DNA from: Pyxicephalus adspersus
Taxonomy: Eukaryota; Chordata; Amphibia; Anura; Pyxicephalidae
Direction: 5' to 3'
Assembly: GCF_032062135.1 (NCBI RefSeq)
Contig: NC_092864.1
Span: 21,454,447 to 21,518,446, forward strand
DNA: 64,000 nucleotides
The notes beneath the pieces were generated by a model, which ran no database searches, was not told the origin of the DNA, and saw nothing but the letters and a program-made list of their open reading frames with translations. Positions 11,311 through 23,435 of this stretch are shown here, piece after piece; position 1 is the first letter of the stretch; each line of letters begins with the position of its first letter. A program made the translations under genes and the position numbers.

Positions 11311-11962
11311 CCTTCTGGGTGGTTCATTTCTGTTTGTATTTATATGTCTAAAAATGGTACATTGTTTTTCATGAAAATTTATTTTACAGTTATACTCATA
11401 TTAGTATGAGTATCATAAAGTTTGAAACACAAAATCTTGTCAAAATAATAAATTTAAAACATTAAAAAAAAATAATAAAAAATACATTTTTAAAACATTT
11501 GTGAAAATAAATAAATATTATACTCATAATATTATATTATATTGTAAATATAAATAATAAATATATAAATATATATTTAAATATAAAAAATAAATACATT
11601 TTCATGAAAGACAATATACTGCTTTTAGACATATAAATCCACCGTATTGCATTCAGTACAGTTATTTTGTATTGAATGCAATACAAAAAAATTTGACATT
11701 CCCGCCATCCCTCCAACACAACGGCTGCACGCACCAACGACACTGGGAACTCCCAGGTGATTCATCTAATGCAGAGGACGCCGACCGGTGAATGCGAAAG
11801 GACAGGGATTGCGAAGAAGGATGCCGCCAGACCAGATAACGTAGTATTTATCATTGTTTTCTCTTGTTTTTCATTGTTTTAGCTACCCCGAGTGTGGCTT
11901 GTGGTTACCGCTTTCAGCATCTTTTTTTATCCAGACTCCCATTAGGGCTACCGCTGGGGAGG
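11311..11962. mobile_element. piggyBac-like non-autonomous element, TTAA-flanked
   Basis: The 652-bp element is flanked by TTAA on both sides (11307-11310 and 11963-11966). Its ends, CCTTCTGGGTGGT and the reverse complement of the right end CCTCCCCAGCGGT, are diverged inverted repeats. TTAA duplication is the signature of piggyBac. Inside is another inverted repeat, GTATTGCATTCA / TGAATGCAATAC, at about 11645-11690, plus a very AT-rich block at 11460-11600. No transposase frame is present. A 55-bp element with related ends lies at 20340-20394. Confidence 0.75.
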
Positions 11963-11966
11963 TTAA

Positions 11967-12577
11967 AACAAGCAGGTTCCTGGCTGTAATGGAAAAGTGA
12001 TCTGGGCTTCTGTAGAGCCTCCTGATTACTTTTGCAGTGAAGTGTGATCTTTCTCACCATAGGTCTTCCTGCAGTTTGGGACTAGTGCCAGCAGTTCAAA
12101 ATGTCCTGTAATCTCTGCTGTCTCCTCCTTATATCAGCATTCTCCTGCACTGCAGCACAACTTGTAAGCTCTTTGCTTCCTATTCCTCTTGTTTGAGCTA
12201 TGCTGTACAGTGGATTGCAAAAACCCATAGAAAGTAAAATGTAGGGAAGTACATTTCTTGCATTTACAAAATACATTGAAAGATATATAAAAGGATAAAG
12301 GCATAAAAAAATACAGAGCAAAACTAAGTTGTGTATTTTATATTTGCCTTAACATTAAATTCCAACTGTGCATTTCTAGCAAAATGTTAGGATTATTATA
12401 GTTATTATAGTTTCCAACCTGCCTCTGTTTCACAGACAATACAATACACCCTTTTTCTCTGCACTGTTAAAGATGAAGGAGAAAGATAGGCCAAAAGAAC
12501 ATTTTTGTAATAAGAATGGGATCACCAATATGAAAGTTCTGTTAAAAGAACAAATAAAAATAAATATCATAATATGA
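11967..12577. other. Unannotated sequence
   Basis: No supported feature. Confidence 0.35.
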
Positions 12578-12585
12578 TTTTGGAC

Positions 12586-12898
12586 CAGTGTTTCTTAACC
12601 TAGGTTCCGTGGGACGCTAAGGTTCCTTCATAGGTTGTTAGGGGTTCCTTGAGTGATGAGTAACTTGCACCTCAGTTTTAGTGACACCGAATTTTTTTGG
12701 ATATCTGTAAGGGTGAAATTCTGCAATTTTTTTTCTTTTTTTTTCCCATTGACCCCCACACTAATGAACTGAGAGCTGTGTATATAGTAATTATAGTAGG
12801 GGTTCCTACTAGAACTAACTACTAGAACTAACTACTACTAATAACTACTACTACTAGAACTAACCTTAATTTTAAGGGTTCCCCCATAAGAAAGGCTG
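12586..12898 (+). mobile_element. hAT-type MITE with 8-bp target duplication
   Basis: The element begins CAGTGTTTCTTAACC, and its right end read inward is CAGCCTTTCTTATGG; CAG-type ends are usual for hAT elements. The exact 8-mer TTTTGGAC sits on both sides (12578-12585 and 12899-12906), the length made by hAT transposases. The 313-bp body has no transposase. It includes a purine-poor ACTACTAGA-like tandem stretch at 12806-12862 that looks like later slippage. A second, inverted copy is at 60796-60928. Confidence 0.88.
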
Positions 12899-12906
12899 TT
12901 TTGGAC

Positions 12907-13493
12907 TATAACTAGTGTACTTTTAGCCTCCACTCGTGGCTAGGAGAAAATAATTTATGACAAGTACACCCAGAGGAGAGACATTTCTCTTTTTATTGGT
13001 ACTTTTGAAACTGCCATCCAGACAACTAAAATTGGATTCAATGCACCACTGCAATATTCTAAAAAAGTTTTTGGTAATATATTGAGATCCAGATATTGAT
13101 ATCAAGTATGCTCTGCCCAAAAAAGTGGAGATACTCCACAGTTTTTTCACTGCTGAAATAATTAATCATTCTAATATTTACATACCATTGCATAGCTTAG
13201 GATTTTCTCTTTTTTGTGTAATATTTTTTGTGTAGTAGAAGACTTTTGAAATTTTAATAGTATTATATATGATAAGAGAGTATTTTTTAATCTTGTTTCT
13301 TTTATGTAGCTTTGTTCTGAGAAAAGAACAGTAAATGTTATAGTCTACAGTGGGAGGAATTTTTGTTTTATAGATTTGTATTGAATTGAAATACAAAGGA
13401 AGTGTTTTATACCAAAACAAACTGGAATTGTTAGGGAGTAGAAGCTCATATCTTTTCATATTTAGGGTCTGTGCATACACACAAGCAGGCTAG
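12907..13493. other. Unannotated sequence
   Basis: No supported feature. Confidence 0.35.
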
Positions 13494-13893
13494 TTTAAAG
13501 CAGAACTAAACCTAAATAAGAAAAAAAAATGCAATCAGACAGATTCTTTATTGCAAAAGGGACAGGCAATTTCCCTTCTACAAAAACATAATTTACCTGC
13601 TTTTTAGCAATCTTTTCTTCATGTGCTCATCCGCAACTCATTGTATGATCCCAGCAAAGCTGGCTGTTAGGAATGAATGAACCCTCATGCACATGCGTAG
13701 GAGTTACATCATTCCAGTCTGGCCAATCAAGATGGTCAAAAATCTGGACCTCAGAAGAGGTCCGGCTAAAGATGCTTGGATGGAGTGAGGAGAGGTGAGT
13801 GTAATTAAAAATGTGTGAACAGCCAAATGTTTATTTTATTGCAATACCTGGCTGCTCCCAATTTTTTACTGTTCAAGTTTAATTCAGCTTTAA
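13494..13893. mobile_element. MITE with TTTAAAGCAGAACTAAAC ends
   Basis: The left end TTTAAAGCAGAACTAAACC and the right end, reverse complement TTAAAGCTGAATTAAACTT, form inverted termini about 400 bp apart. The interior, read in reverse, shares GACCATCTTGATTGGCCAGA ... AACTCCTACGCATGTGC with 23436-23610 (GGCCATCTTGATTGACAGG ... AACTCCTGCATGGGCGC). It is therefore a dispersed family with at least two copies in opposite orientation. No coding capacity. Class unknown. Confidence 0.7.
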
Positions 13894-15409
13894 TAAGCAA
13901 GATCTAACAGTAACAATAATATTGAAAAACTAGAAATACATAACAACCAATGGGTAATGAACAAGCCAGATTGGTCTGGACCAAGGTGGTCAAATGTTAG
14001 CAGTGGCTTACCACCTTCTCTCAAGGTAAACCAATCCATGCATGAATTTTTTGTGCTACAATGCACATTCATTGGTTAGACATTCCTTACTTGCTCATGC
14101 TTTGTAGTCTTATTCATTTTCAGTTGTAGGAATGGTCGATAACCCCTCCTCCAACATCTTACCATATAAACTTTTTAATATTGTGGAAAATTTAAAAGCT
14201 TGACTTTACGAGGGGAGAGGGGCCCAGGAAATTTAACTAGTATGGACTAGAATACTAGAAATTTCTGATGACAGTCCTGTCTGCAACAGAAAGGGGACAA
14301 GCGAGTATACAAAGGGTTTAGTTCTTCTTTAGGACTGTAGAGCTCCTTTTTCTAGTTTGTTTAAGTTATTATATATAGCATAACACTGCTAATGTTCTAT
14401 TTACCAGACCAGGAGGAGCACATAGAGTAGTTTCATTGTTCACTTTCTGCTAGTCCTCTATATCCTATATAAGCCATTGCAGCACCGTTAAATTCTCATG
14501 GTTTAATTAAAAAGGAATTATATTGCACCAAATTCTAAAACTGTATTGATATCAAATGCGGTTTCATAACGTAAGCTGTATTTATTTTAACCATGGGCTT
14601 TGCTTGCCATATTGTATTAGAGAAATTGAGCCAATTACAGAAGCAAGGGAATGGGGACTACAAGTCTTAGTCCGTTACCTTGGTGCGACAAAGAGAAATT
14701 AGAATTTGGCAATTATAGAAAATCATGGATGGCAGCAGTCTGAGAGTGAAATACAATGACATTAATCTGCAGAATGGCTTTTATGGTGATTATATACATT
14801 ATATCAATTCTTAACAAAACACAAGTTATGCCTAAATCGAATTCATTTCAATATGTTTTTTTTTTTAAATCAATTTTATCAACAATTGTAAGCAATTCAA
14901 AGCCATTTCTCCTAATACAGGCTTCCGTGGAAAATTTCCTTCTGTCCTACAGATGCACTCTCAGCTAGAAGGGTCTGGAGGTGTAAGTGGAATATATCAT
15001 TAGGTATCCTGAGCACTAATGACATGCTGGGCTAGATTAAGCCCCATCACTCATTATAATGTATTTTATCTGGTTCCTCTCTGTCGTACATCACCCAAGT
15101 AATGGCATCGCTGTTATACATCACCAGGGTTATTGCACTAACAATGCATGCCATCCTAGCAGAGTGCTGGACATGTCTGAGAGGCGCCGTGATAAATAGA
15201 TGGACAACAGCCGAGAAAGGGCACAAGGAACACTCTCTTCACAAGACGTAGGACGGAATACAGTTGAATGGAATACAGAAGGATGAGGTGATGGATCAGA
15301 CATGTAATGAGTGGACGTGCACCCATGCACTGCCAGTGACTCATTGCAAATAAATGCGGGAATATATAATTGCACATGGTAGATTATATGTAGGGTTATT
15401 GGGATTTGG
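13894..15409. other. Unannotated sequence
   Basis: No gene recognised. 14990-15340 looks low in repeats and could be single-copy; I see no exon structure. Confidence 0.35.
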
Positions 15410-15835
15410 AACCCAAGGAAATCAACAGAGTGCACATAATATTCCTACCCCTGGACAAAGCATTGGTCAGACCACATCTAGAATACGCAGTCCAGTTTTG
15501 GGCACCAGTTCACAAAAAGGACATTGTAGAATTGAGGAGAGTGCAGAGAAGGGCAACTAAACTAATAAAAGGAACGGAGGAGCTCCGCTATGAGGAGAGA
15601 TTAGCTGAACTGAATCTATTCTCCCTTGAGAAGAGACGTATAAGGGGGGATATGATCACCCTGTATAAATATATATATATGGTCCATATAGAAAACTCTC
15701 TTCCCGATTATTCACTTTATGATCACTACAAGGAACAAGGGGGCACTCTTTGCACCTGGAGCAAAAGAAATGTATTCTCTGTATAAGAAAGGGATTTTTT
15801 ACTGTATAATTATTGCATGTGGTATTTTCAACTTT
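15410..15835 (+). mobile_element. CR1/L2-group LINE fragment, RT C-terminal region
   Basis: The frame from about 15406 encodes [19 protein letters not shown], then [30 protein letters not shown] and [13 protein letters not shown], the conserved C-terminal portion of a Jockey-superfamily reverse transcriptase. It then reads [15 protein letters not shown] and stops before the WNxLP tail seen in the 77-775 copy. The catalytic palm (the YADD-type motif) is absent, so this is a 5'-truncated, inactive copy. Open length is about 126 codons, preserved better than in the other copy. Confidence 0.88.
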
Positions 15836-18512
15836 TTTTTCAGTATTTTTGGTTTCTTAATTTTACCAGGTGATTCTGCCAGTTATACACTTTCCTTCCC
15901 TCGATAACATCAGTCACTCATCTTCCTGTATCCATAGAGCTGGGACACGACTATAAACACTTCCACCTCTTTTACATAAGAGAAAGAAGTCCTGAAATCC
16001 TCAAGAATAGCTAGGAACATGGCAAATGATAACCACAGCACAGGCGGATAACAAAGGAAATTATTTGACTAAAATGGGAATTTTTTTGCATCAGATATAA
16101 CATAACTTTAATAATAAATTCAACAGATCAAAAATCAACTCAGTGTTTGGTTACTTTCAGTATTGTGTATTACACTGTTGAGATGTATTTAGGTTAAATT
16201 AGTTAAATTTTAGCAGGTTTTTGTTTTATATATGTAAGGTAGTTTTTTTGTGTTTTTATTTTATTTTTCTCTTGTTTATCTGATCACGATTGGCATGCTG
16301 TAACATAGGGATAACAAAAGATTATTTGTTTTTGCACAAGATCAGGTTTAGGATAGTTGAAAGAGCTTTCTTAAACCCTTAAGAATCAATAATAAATATT
16401 AGTATTCCTTTAAAACTGCCATATCTTTTCTTTTGACGTCAATGCATTTCTCCAAAATGATGATGAATTTCTGCTGAAATCTGCCATACTTTAGAAAAAG
16501 TTTAAGAATCCCAATTTTGTTCTGCTCCTACATAGCCACCCAATCCCACAGGCGACAGGAAGAGTTTACAAGTGGCCAATGCAACACACATTACTTAGGC
16601 TCAATTCATTTTGGTCTCCATTGGGAAACCCACCCTAAACAAAAATCAATGTGCCTAGCCACACACTGGAGTACTTGTAGACAGGAAGGAGATGCAAAAA
16701 TGCTGCAGGTGATATTGTATTTTGAAAGCAATTATTTGTAACACACAGTGCTTAAAAAACTGCTCCATTGGGGTAACTTCTACTATAAAATTTGCAACGG
16801 TTCTTCGCAATTCCAAAGGTTTAATTTTGGTTTTGTTTCACTTTAAGCCTACATTATTCTCCTATTTTTTTTTTTGTATCACATAATTTCACATAATCTC
16901 TAAAAAGTCTCGTTCAATTGCTCATCCCTCTCCACGGCCCTCTTAAGTCTTTTAGTTCATAATATTTTTATCAATAGTACATTTAATTTGCACACATAAT
17001 GCAATTAAAACGAAGGATACCATTAATTCACAGACTTAATCTTGAAAGTTGAACAAATTCACGAATAATGGATTATCATAATTAGACAGTTTTAGAGAAA
17101 AGAGCTTAATACAGTTTTGTTTACCTGATGGACTCATATGCAGAAAAAAAACCAACCATACACACTTATTAATGTAGACAGATACCATTTTCAGAACAAT
17201 AGCAAGTGGGACATCTGGCCATTCATTAACACACCTGGACCTGCTGTGACCCTCTATGGACATTTTGGTAAATGTAGTAGTACACATCACTATACTCTTC
17301 CCCGTCATCTATAGAACAAAGGATTGAAATCATTAAACTAGAAAACACCCCCAACCCAATACCCCACACCTCTTGAAGCTATAAATGAAAGAACTGAACA
17401 CTCAAATCAAAACTGAACATACATCAATCATTTCACCGTCTGGTGATCATGGAACACTTCTTCTGGTGATGCTGAAACACAAAATCTAAACTGACTTTCA
17501 CATGGATAAAGTGCAATTGTAAAGAAATGCCAATGGATCCCATCTAAAAGGTCAAGGAGAGGCGCTCGAAGAAAAGATCTAAGGATCTGATCCTGCTACT
17601 AATAAGGATTTTTGGATGAAATGCATCTTTGTAATCAATTATTCTAGCATTAACTGCATCTGCCAAGAAGATTAATTTCTTTCATGTTCTATCCAGCTTA
17701 AGGGGCTTTTCCATTACTCTTTGTGTTAAGCAAGACTTTCCCCTGCTGTATACCAACCTGCTAACATGTTTATCTTCCTTCTAGTAACCTCACAATACTA
17801 TGCAGGCAAACAATTAGTCACAGTCATGTTTGTACTGGACTGATGTATTAGCTGGCATTTTATTTCAAGTTTGTAATTTATTTTCAGTAAATAGACCCAA
17901 TAGTCTTCTTCTACTGGGATTCACAATGGTAAATTTTTTATTGAGAAAATTAATGTACTTACTGAAAACTTGCATGATATTTTCAATAAAACTTGGGCAA
18001 GCCAAAAATTAATACAATGGGGATGAGGTTATGGTTCACTAAACCATGAGTTGAAAGCCAATTAGGAGTGTAAACTGAAAAGGGAGAGATTAGGGCTACT
18101 TTTTCTGGATTTTACTTTGCAGTTGATTTGGGGCCAATAAACATAGCAATATGCCCGCTAACCATAGCTTAAACTAACTTGCTGTTGCTAAGTTTTACAC
18201 TGCTGCAGCTTCTGCAGTATTCTTCTTTTTATGTAGTCCATCCTGGGTCTCTAGTAAATTTGGGGCTAGCCTTTCCTATTTTGAAAGGAGAAAAAGTCAA
18301 GCAAGCAGTGAGATGTTTTTTTATTTTTATCAGTTTGGTAATGGGAGTTTGGACTAAGTGTATATTTGTCAGGCATTGTACATGGATATATGTGTGTGTG
18401 TGTGCGCTACAAAAGAAAATGGCACCAGGCAATCTTAGGTCTGTTTCTGTAGATTAACAACATGCCTAAAATGTATTACATGCACATATAATCTTATGAG
18501 ATAATTAACATT
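15836..18512. other. Unannotated sequence
   Basis: About 2.7 kb with no repeat or exon I can support. Open frames at 16517-16741 and 17036-17308 have no recognisable domain. Confidence 0.35.
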
Positions 18513-18577
18513 AAAGTGGAACTAAAGCCCACTTTTCATGATAAGGCAGGTGTTTATTGCTAAACTGCTGCTGCTGC
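18513..18577 (+). repeat. Short piece with TTAAAGTGGAACTAAAG end
   Basis: Begins TTAAAGTGGAACTAAAGCCC, like the termini at 13494 and 23436, and runs into a (CTG)n-like stretch (18565-18577) next to the LTR-like repeat. Probably a truncated MITE. Confidence 0.45.
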
Positions 18578-19205
18578 TGTCATCCTTACCTCTTCCTCAC
18601 TAAAGCGCAGACGCCTCTCTCCTGCGCATACGGACAGTTCTAACACTCGGCGTGCCTCTGCTTCCAAGCTTTATCAATGCCGTCTAATTTACTGGCCAAT
18701 CAGAAAAAGCCTCCTAACCATCTCTGGCTATTTAGCTAGCTCACACACTGCACTCTGTGTTCATGCAACGTGTCTCCATTGTGCAGAGCCTCTAGTTCTG
18801 TTGAGCTAGTTCTTGTTCACCTGTTGCCTAATTCAGTGTTTCCTCTGTCCAGCTCCTGCATTAATCCCCTGTTTTCAGGTTGTTGGTTCCCAGACAAATT
18901 CCCTGTGCCGTTCCAGTGTTCCTGTCTGCCTGTGGATATTCCTGTGTCACCTGTGTCTTCTGTGTTCCCTGTGTCCGCAGTGGCCCCTGTGTCACTGGTG
19001 TCTGTATCCTGGATCCCTGGTAATTGACCCCTGGTGTGTGTCCTGACCTCTCTTGCTTGCTGCCTGCCTTGACTCAGGCCTTCCTTGACTATCCTTCTGC
19101 TTTGTGATTTGGTACCGTATTTTGCTCCCCTTGGTGTGCCCAAGGACCACAACCTGGCAGTAACCAGCAGCCTAACATCCTTACCATCAGAGGCTCTGGA
19201 GAATT
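18578..19205 (+). mobile_element. LTR-like repeat, TGTYACACTTACCTCTTCC family, copy 1
   Basis: Shares with 20861-21485 an ordered series of blocks: CTTACCTCTTCC, CTAAAGC, a CTCTCTCCTG block, GGCCAATCAG, AAAAGCCTCCTAA, TGGCTATTTA, CAATGTGTCTCCA-like sequence, a CCTGTGTC-rich zone, then CTCTCTTGC and CTGCCT. A third partial copy is inverted at 34172-34310. The TG start, promoter-sized length and absence of coding suggest a retroelement LTR, but I cannot confirm a CA end or target duplication. The CCTGTGT repeats produce long but meaningless open frames on both strands. Confidence 0.6.
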
Positions 19206-19207
19206 GA

Positions 19208-19425
19208 TCTCCTAAGGCAATCAGATATTACCTGTATCAACAATCTTAAGTGTCATTCCATTTCAAACTGAATACCCAGTTAAATTCCGTGCTTCTAGAA
19301 AAGCATCCAACTTTTTCTTGAAGAAATTTATAGAAGATGACCAATGTATTGTATGGGGCAGGAACACTATGTTTCAACCTTTGAAGTTTTTATCTCTTAA
19401 AACAAGAAATGTGTGTATTAAATAT
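19208..19425 (-). mobile_element. LINE 3'-end fragment (probable)
   Basis: The minus strand gives FKKKLDAFLEARNLTGYSV, which resembles the FKxxLDAxL segment near the end of CR1/L2-group ORF2 and parallels the FKKKLDAYN segment of the 77-775 copy. The fragment is short and has stops just downstream. Confidence 0.5.
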
Positions 19426-20335
19426 ATGTGAATTACAAAATCTTTTCATTTATAGTTTTGACAAATAGTGTGATATTAGGTACCACAATGCCAGAAACTA
19501 CTAATGTGCCAATACCATGACAGATAGCTTTACCAAATTTCAAAGATGTTTACTCAACTGCATTGCATGAAGTGGCCAGATGGTGCCTAGAGTATTAAGA
19601 GATTAAAAATAAAATGTTTTCCAAACAGTAAATCAAAAAATGGAAAACAAATACAGGTAAATAGCTACAGTATTCCCCCTGCACCTTACCAAATGTTTTT
19701 CTTTTTTTATTAAATTAGAAATTTCAGTTTTAGAGCCACAAGCTGATACGTTGTAGATTTCTGTTACTATTATTGGGAAAAAAAAGCCTCACTGGTCCCA
19801 AACCTGAAAATTGACATGCAAAACTGCATAAAAACAACTGCAACGCTATTAAATAAAAATAGAAAAAATAAAACAGAACTGCATGCATGTCCACCCACAC
19901 ACAGATATAAACTACATTTCTATAGATTCAGTTTAATTTGTGCAGTTGTAATTGGGTTTGTTTGTAAGTCTAAAGATAACATTACGGACTCATTACAAGG
20001 CTGAGCAGAATTTAAAAGAACAGAAAGAACCTAATTAAAAAGGGAAAACTCCAGGGGAAGCAGATACATGACACAGCTGAGCTACTCAGCTTCCAATAAC
20101 ATATTCACATGTCAGGGAACGACAACTCCCAGTAGTGTCAGAAGGGTCTTTCCAACTGACTGGTGGGAAATTGAACATTTCAATGCTACCCAATGATGAC
20201 TCTGCAATGGAACAAGTCAGCACAGGTCAAGGTTTTCACTCATTGTAATGCATCAAGAAAGTGGATTCTATTTTTTTAAATTAACAACTTTTCCAGTTGC
20301 AGTGTTAAGATAAAATGAAGTGAAAAATCTCGGGC
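19426..20335. other. Unannotated sequence
   Basis: No supported feature. Confidence 0.35.
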
Positions 20336-20339
20336 TTAA

Positions 20340-20394
20340 CCATCCTTGCAATTTTTTTTTGCCCGAGCGAAGGTCGGGCTTAACTGCAAGGAGG
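20340..20394. mobile_element. Tiny TTAA-flanked element
   Basis: A 55-bp sequence bounded by TTAA at 20336-20339 and 20395-20398. The ends CCATCCTTGCAATT and the reverse complement CCTCCTTGCAGTTAA are inverted repeats, and GCCCGAGCG / GGTCGGGC lies inside. It appears to be a heavily deleted relative of the 11311-11962 family. Confidence 0.65.
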
Positions 20395-20398
20395 TTAA

Positions 20399-20860
20399 AA
20401 TAGATTATTATCCAAGCTAGAATTGACTGTTAGAGGAACTTCCAACCATTACTAGTAAGAACCATTTTTCCCATCTTTAAATCCAATTAAGGTGTTCAAG
20501 AACTAGACTACTAGATAAAAGTTTAGGATTACAAGTATAATTATTTTTTTTAACCCTGATGACTAAGCACTTCAACACATCAAGGTTCCTGCATTGATGT
20601 CTGTAACCCTATGCACATGTTTTACAATAAAACAAGGGTGAGCAAGATTGGCTTTCTAGTTTCGTCTCTTTATGTGCATGCTATATGTATTTTTTTCCAC
20701 AGAAATACAAAAAAGACAACCTAGCGTGTTTCGAAAGGCTATAGTATATGTGTGGAAAGAGTAGCGGAATAAAATTACTATTAGTTCATTTTATGTTTGT
20801 GTTCCCTTGGAAATATTCCCTTTAATAGGAAGTGAAATAAGGTCTCTACAAAGTGGAGGG
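20399..20860. other. Unannotated sequence with a GAAACACG motif
   Basis: Contains the minus-strand motif TCGAAACACGCTAGG at 20722-20736 (see findings). Otherwise nothing I can support. Confidence 0.3.
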
Positions 20861-21485
20861 TGTCACACTTACCTCTTCCACGCTAAAGCCCAAGCACCTC
20901 TCTCCTGTGCATGCAGAAAGTTCTGAGCCCGAGCTCACCTGCTCTTCCAGATTTCAGAATCAGTATTGCCTCTCCTGCCGGCCAATCAGGAAAAAGCCTC
21001 CTAATCACCTTTGGCTATTTAACTGGCTCAGACACAACACTCAGCTATCATGCAATGTGTCTCCAATACTGCAAAACACCCTAGCACCCTAGCTCTGCTG
21101 AGCATTTCCTATACACCTGTCTGTAAATTGAGTGCTTTCCAACTCAAGTGTCTGTGATAACCCCTTGTCTTGCTGTCTGTTGTTTCCCTGCTAGTTCCCT
21201 TGTGTTAAGTGGTAACATCATGTCTCCTGTGACTTCTGTGTTTCCTGTATTCCTCGGTATCTCCTGTATTCCTCTGTGTCTCCTGCGACCCCCATGTAAC
21301 CTGTGCCTCCTTTCACTTCCTTTGTCTCTTGTGTTCCCCTGTGTCTGTGGTAACCCCTGTATCACCAGAGTCTATCTCCTGGATTTCTGGTTTTGACCTC
21401 TGGCGTTGTTCATGAACTCTCTTGCTTTCTGCCTGTCTTGACCCCGGCCTTGCTTGACTATTCACTATCTGCTTAATGCCCTCTT
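20861..21485 (+). mobile_element. LTR-like repeat, TGTYACACTTACCTCTTCC family, copy 2
   Basis: Starts TGTCACACTTACCTCTTCC and follows the block order of copy 1 at 18578-19205, including GGCCAATCAGGAAAAAGCC and CTCTCTTGCTTTCTGCCTG. It lies about 2.3 kb from copy 1 in the same orientation, but the intervening DNA has no retroviral-type gene, so I do not call them one provirus. It is truncated at the 3' side relative to copy 1. Confidence 0.6.
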
Positions 21486-21830
21486 AGACTTGGTAAAGAA
21501 ACATGTGTGTCCACATTTAATGGTTTTCCTTTACTGCTTGTTCCAGTGACTGACATTTTGCACTGCAGTAAGTGACCCCATTGGAAGGCTGCTCATTATT
21601 TTCTATCAAAGTAACAATGGGCACCAGCAAAAGAAAGAAGATGAATCCCCAAAAACAAAATAATATTTATGAAAAAAAAGGTGTAGTGCACTTACAGTAC
21701 AATGGAGTGGACCACTGTTGGCAAACCTTTAATTTATTCTTTCACAGTCAATAGTCATGGGTTCAAACAGGTTTAAATTTGAATACAGATAAAGTGAAGA
21801 AGAAAAAAAAAATAAAGGAATTACTCCAAG

Positions 21831-21930
21831 AGGTCTATTTATAAAGCAGTGACTCTGGCATTTGGCAAGCACTCTCTGAAAGAGAATCGGAGGCCTGGGT
21901 GATATATAAATCTATGACTTTTACTGGCTC
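21831..21930. repeat. Partial MITE with GGTCTATTTATAAA end
   Basis: AGGTCTATTTATAAAGCAG matches the terminal repeat of the Harbinger-like element at 49080-49818 (GGGGTCTATTTATA). A weak inverted mate, ATATAAATCTATGA, lies about 75 bp away. Likely a short or truncated relative. Confidence 0.5.
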
Positions 21931-23435
21931 CCTGTAAATTCTGCAAACTATTTTACAAATTATTTTTCCTACCACCAGGGGTGTACTGAAGGGTTGGATA
22001 ACCAACAACCACAAGGCTTGTAGGACTTGAAGGGTGAAATAAATTCCTAGAATCCCAATACCGTCCTTGACATGCCATGGTGCAAGAAGGCTGGGAAAAT
22101 ATTACTGAAATATTTAGTTATATCAGTGTTGTCCCCGGTGGCACGTCACCAATACCAAACACACACATATACAGTATAATGTAAACTCTATAGTCTTCTG
22201 CCTTTCCACCACTTTACCATTTATCCTTCCACTTAGTTCTTGTTAAGACGTGCTGGAAGTTGAGTGGTACTAGGAAAAACAGCAAGGTCATACTATAGAT
22301 CATGTAGTTTTTTCTCAAAGTACAAGTACAGCTCCATGCTAAAGGAACAAGTGACTAGAGGTACATGTTTGCTCACTACCACTATTGAATCCTGATGTTT
22401 GAGGGCCACACAACAAGTACCAAAATTTCAGTGCCCTTGGGCTGAAGTCTGGGTACCAGAGCATGACTGTTTTATTAGTTTCATTGTTAAACATATCTGC
22501 CTCAGGGTTCATTACAATATCTATCATTGTTACCAATAAGGCCAAATCTTGGTATCTTAACGTACACACAGTATATCATCATGTCTATACCTTGCATGTG
22601 GGTAGACAAATGGCAGATTTGGCAATTCAAGAGCCCCAGTTGCCAAGGAACAGGAAATTGCGGCTTTGCCTACTTGTCCTAAGCTGGCATAGTACTAGAT
22701 GATTTGTAGTTCTTTTACAATTGATTGTATTTTTTTGCCCATGGCTGCTCTATATAATTAGGACAGTAAGGCATGAGCCATGCTACAATTCTCTGCATAC
22801 CACTTGCCAACTAGACAGATGTCTGGGCAACTTGGCAATAAAACTAGTCTTCAACCTTACCCATGTAACAATTTACAGTCTAGAGCATTACATTTGCATT
22901 GTTTAGGAAACTGGGAAGCAATCTAGCTAATTAGCTCCTGAAACAAGAAAACAGTCAACGTTTTTCTTCCCTTATCAAAATAACATATAGCAATTTAAAC
23001 TTCTTCAGAGGAGTCGAGCTATAAATAAAAGTAGAAGGCACTAAAACAATATCACAAAGAGCTGCGCAGCTCAAAGGTTTTTAATGTGACTAATTAGACG
23101 GAGCTTTATTTGTGAACAAACCTGCAGAACAAAATGACGTTGCCGTATCATCGTCGCAAATGATAAAAGGCTTTCTGCAACTGGCAACACTACAGATCCG
23201 TTTAGGTGTGTTTGAAGATATCACACGCTACTCCATATGTAAATAGCTTTGTTTTTTCCTCTCAGCAAAATACATTAGGTTACTTTTATCAGCCGCACTG
23301 AAATATTTTAACTGCGCTCAATATATAACAAGGTAATATACACTATTAATGATTTAAAGAGACACTGGCCATTTGTCCATAGGGGCGAAAAGCGATTGTC
23401 TCTAGAAAGGGTCCCACCGACACCATTAGAATCAT
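21931..23435. other. Mostly single-copy sequence; candidate conserved element 22980-23340
   Basis: No exon or repeat recognised. 22980-23340 has no low-complexity decay and contains TGACTAATTAGA, CATATGTAAAT and TTTATCAG-type words, as developmental enhancers often do. This is an impression, not an alignment result. Confidence 0.3.

Noticed and set aside
15130..15435. Overlapping minus-strand frames of 101 and 73 codons
   Set aside because: No domain; partly the shadow of the neighbouring LINE and single-copy DNA.
18770..19152. Overlapping open frames with VSPVSSVFPVS-like or DTGNTEDTGDTG-like peptides
   Set aside because: Translations of the CCTGTGTC simple repeats inside an LTR-like repeat that recurs at 20861-21485; not a protein.
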